In this document: piece by piece, positions 63,879-64,000 of the stretch
Numbering within the stretch: position 1 is the first letter of the stretch
How the letters are laid out: the number at the start of each line of letters is the position of its first letter
Assembly: GCF_018138085.1 (NCBI RefSeq)
Contig: NZ_CP073105.1
Location: 4,588,001-4,652,000, forward strand
Length of the DNA: 64,000 nt
Direction of reading: 5' to 3'
From: Stutzerimonas stutzeri
Lineage (GTDB): Bacteria; Pseudomonadota; Gammaproteobacteria; Pseudomonadales; Pseudomonadaceae
The notes under the pieces: model-generated
Told to the model about the DNA's origin: nothing
Seen by the model: only the letters and a program-made list of their open reading frames with translations
Databases searched by the model: none
Program-made: the position numbers and the translations under genes

Positions 63879-64000
63879 GGTAGTTCTGTGTACCTGTCGA
63901 GCAAGGTGGCAACCAAGCCAACAGCCCTGCCCGATCTCACCACGTAGTTGTGCCTAACGCCGTCCAGGCCCCTCCCCTCTGGGGAGAGGATTGAGGCGCC

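Overview
The window is high-GC chromosomal DNA from a Pseudomonas-type gammaproteobacterium. The gene order secB-grx-rhodanese / gpmI-envC-ctpA / two solute-binding proteins / hisF-hisA-hisH-hisB / panZ / asmA-mutY-yggX-tRNA-Phe and then a polar amino-acid ABC transporter matches, from memory, one contiguous stretch of the P. aeruginosa PAO1 chromosome. The content and the intergenic palindromes suggest the P. stutzeri (Stutzerimonas) group. That assignment is inference. The first gene is cut by the window start.

Layout. 1-7.4 kb: quinone reductase fragment, SecB, glutaredoxin, rhodanese, phosphoglycerate mutase, and the cell-wall trio EnvC, CtpA-type protease and YibQ-type deacetylase. 7.4-9.2 kb: two paralogous orphan periplasmic binding proteins. 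9.3-12.4 kb: the hisB-hisH-DUF2164-hisA-hisF operon, then panZ in the opposite orientation. 13.2-17 kb: asmA-mutY-yggX and tRNA-Phe with a clear promoter and terminator. 17.1-23.2 kb: an accessory block directly behind the tRNA, a type I restriction-modification operon (hsdM-hsdS-rhuM/fic-hsdR), ending in a scar with two gene fragments. 23.6-29.9 kb: a third orphan binding protein, a BCCT transporter and a complete polar amino-acid ABC transporter. 30-43 kb: metabolic and housekeeping genes (mutarotase, TIGR03169-type FAD oxidoreductase, uracil-DNA glycosylase-like protein, purEK, adhP, aspA), a frameshifted MocR regulator and a PaiB/GNAT cluster. 42.7-46.1 kb: XRE regulator, alanine symporter and asparaginase. 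46.3-53.8 kb: two hybrid histidine kinases around cysQ-nudE-yrfG. 53.9-61.4 kb: an NAD-dependent molybdenum formate dehydrogenase operon (fdsGBA, fdsD, fdhD) with a divergent ModE/PBP-type regulator. 61.5-64 kb: glycine-zipper protein, thioesterase, iron-containing alcohol dehydrogenase and a palindromic repeat.

The backbone is ordinary metabolism. The most unusual parts are the tRNA-linked restriction operon carrying a RhuM-Fic/Doc fusion whose catalytic motif lacks the second arginine of AMPylating Fic enzymes, the scar at its right end, a translationally coupled 23-codon leader before the TIGR03169-type oxidoreductase, a perfect hairpin in the purEK leader, and a long inverted-repeat element in the formate dehydrogenase control region. 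I saw no CRISPR array, insertion sequence, integrase or rRNA.
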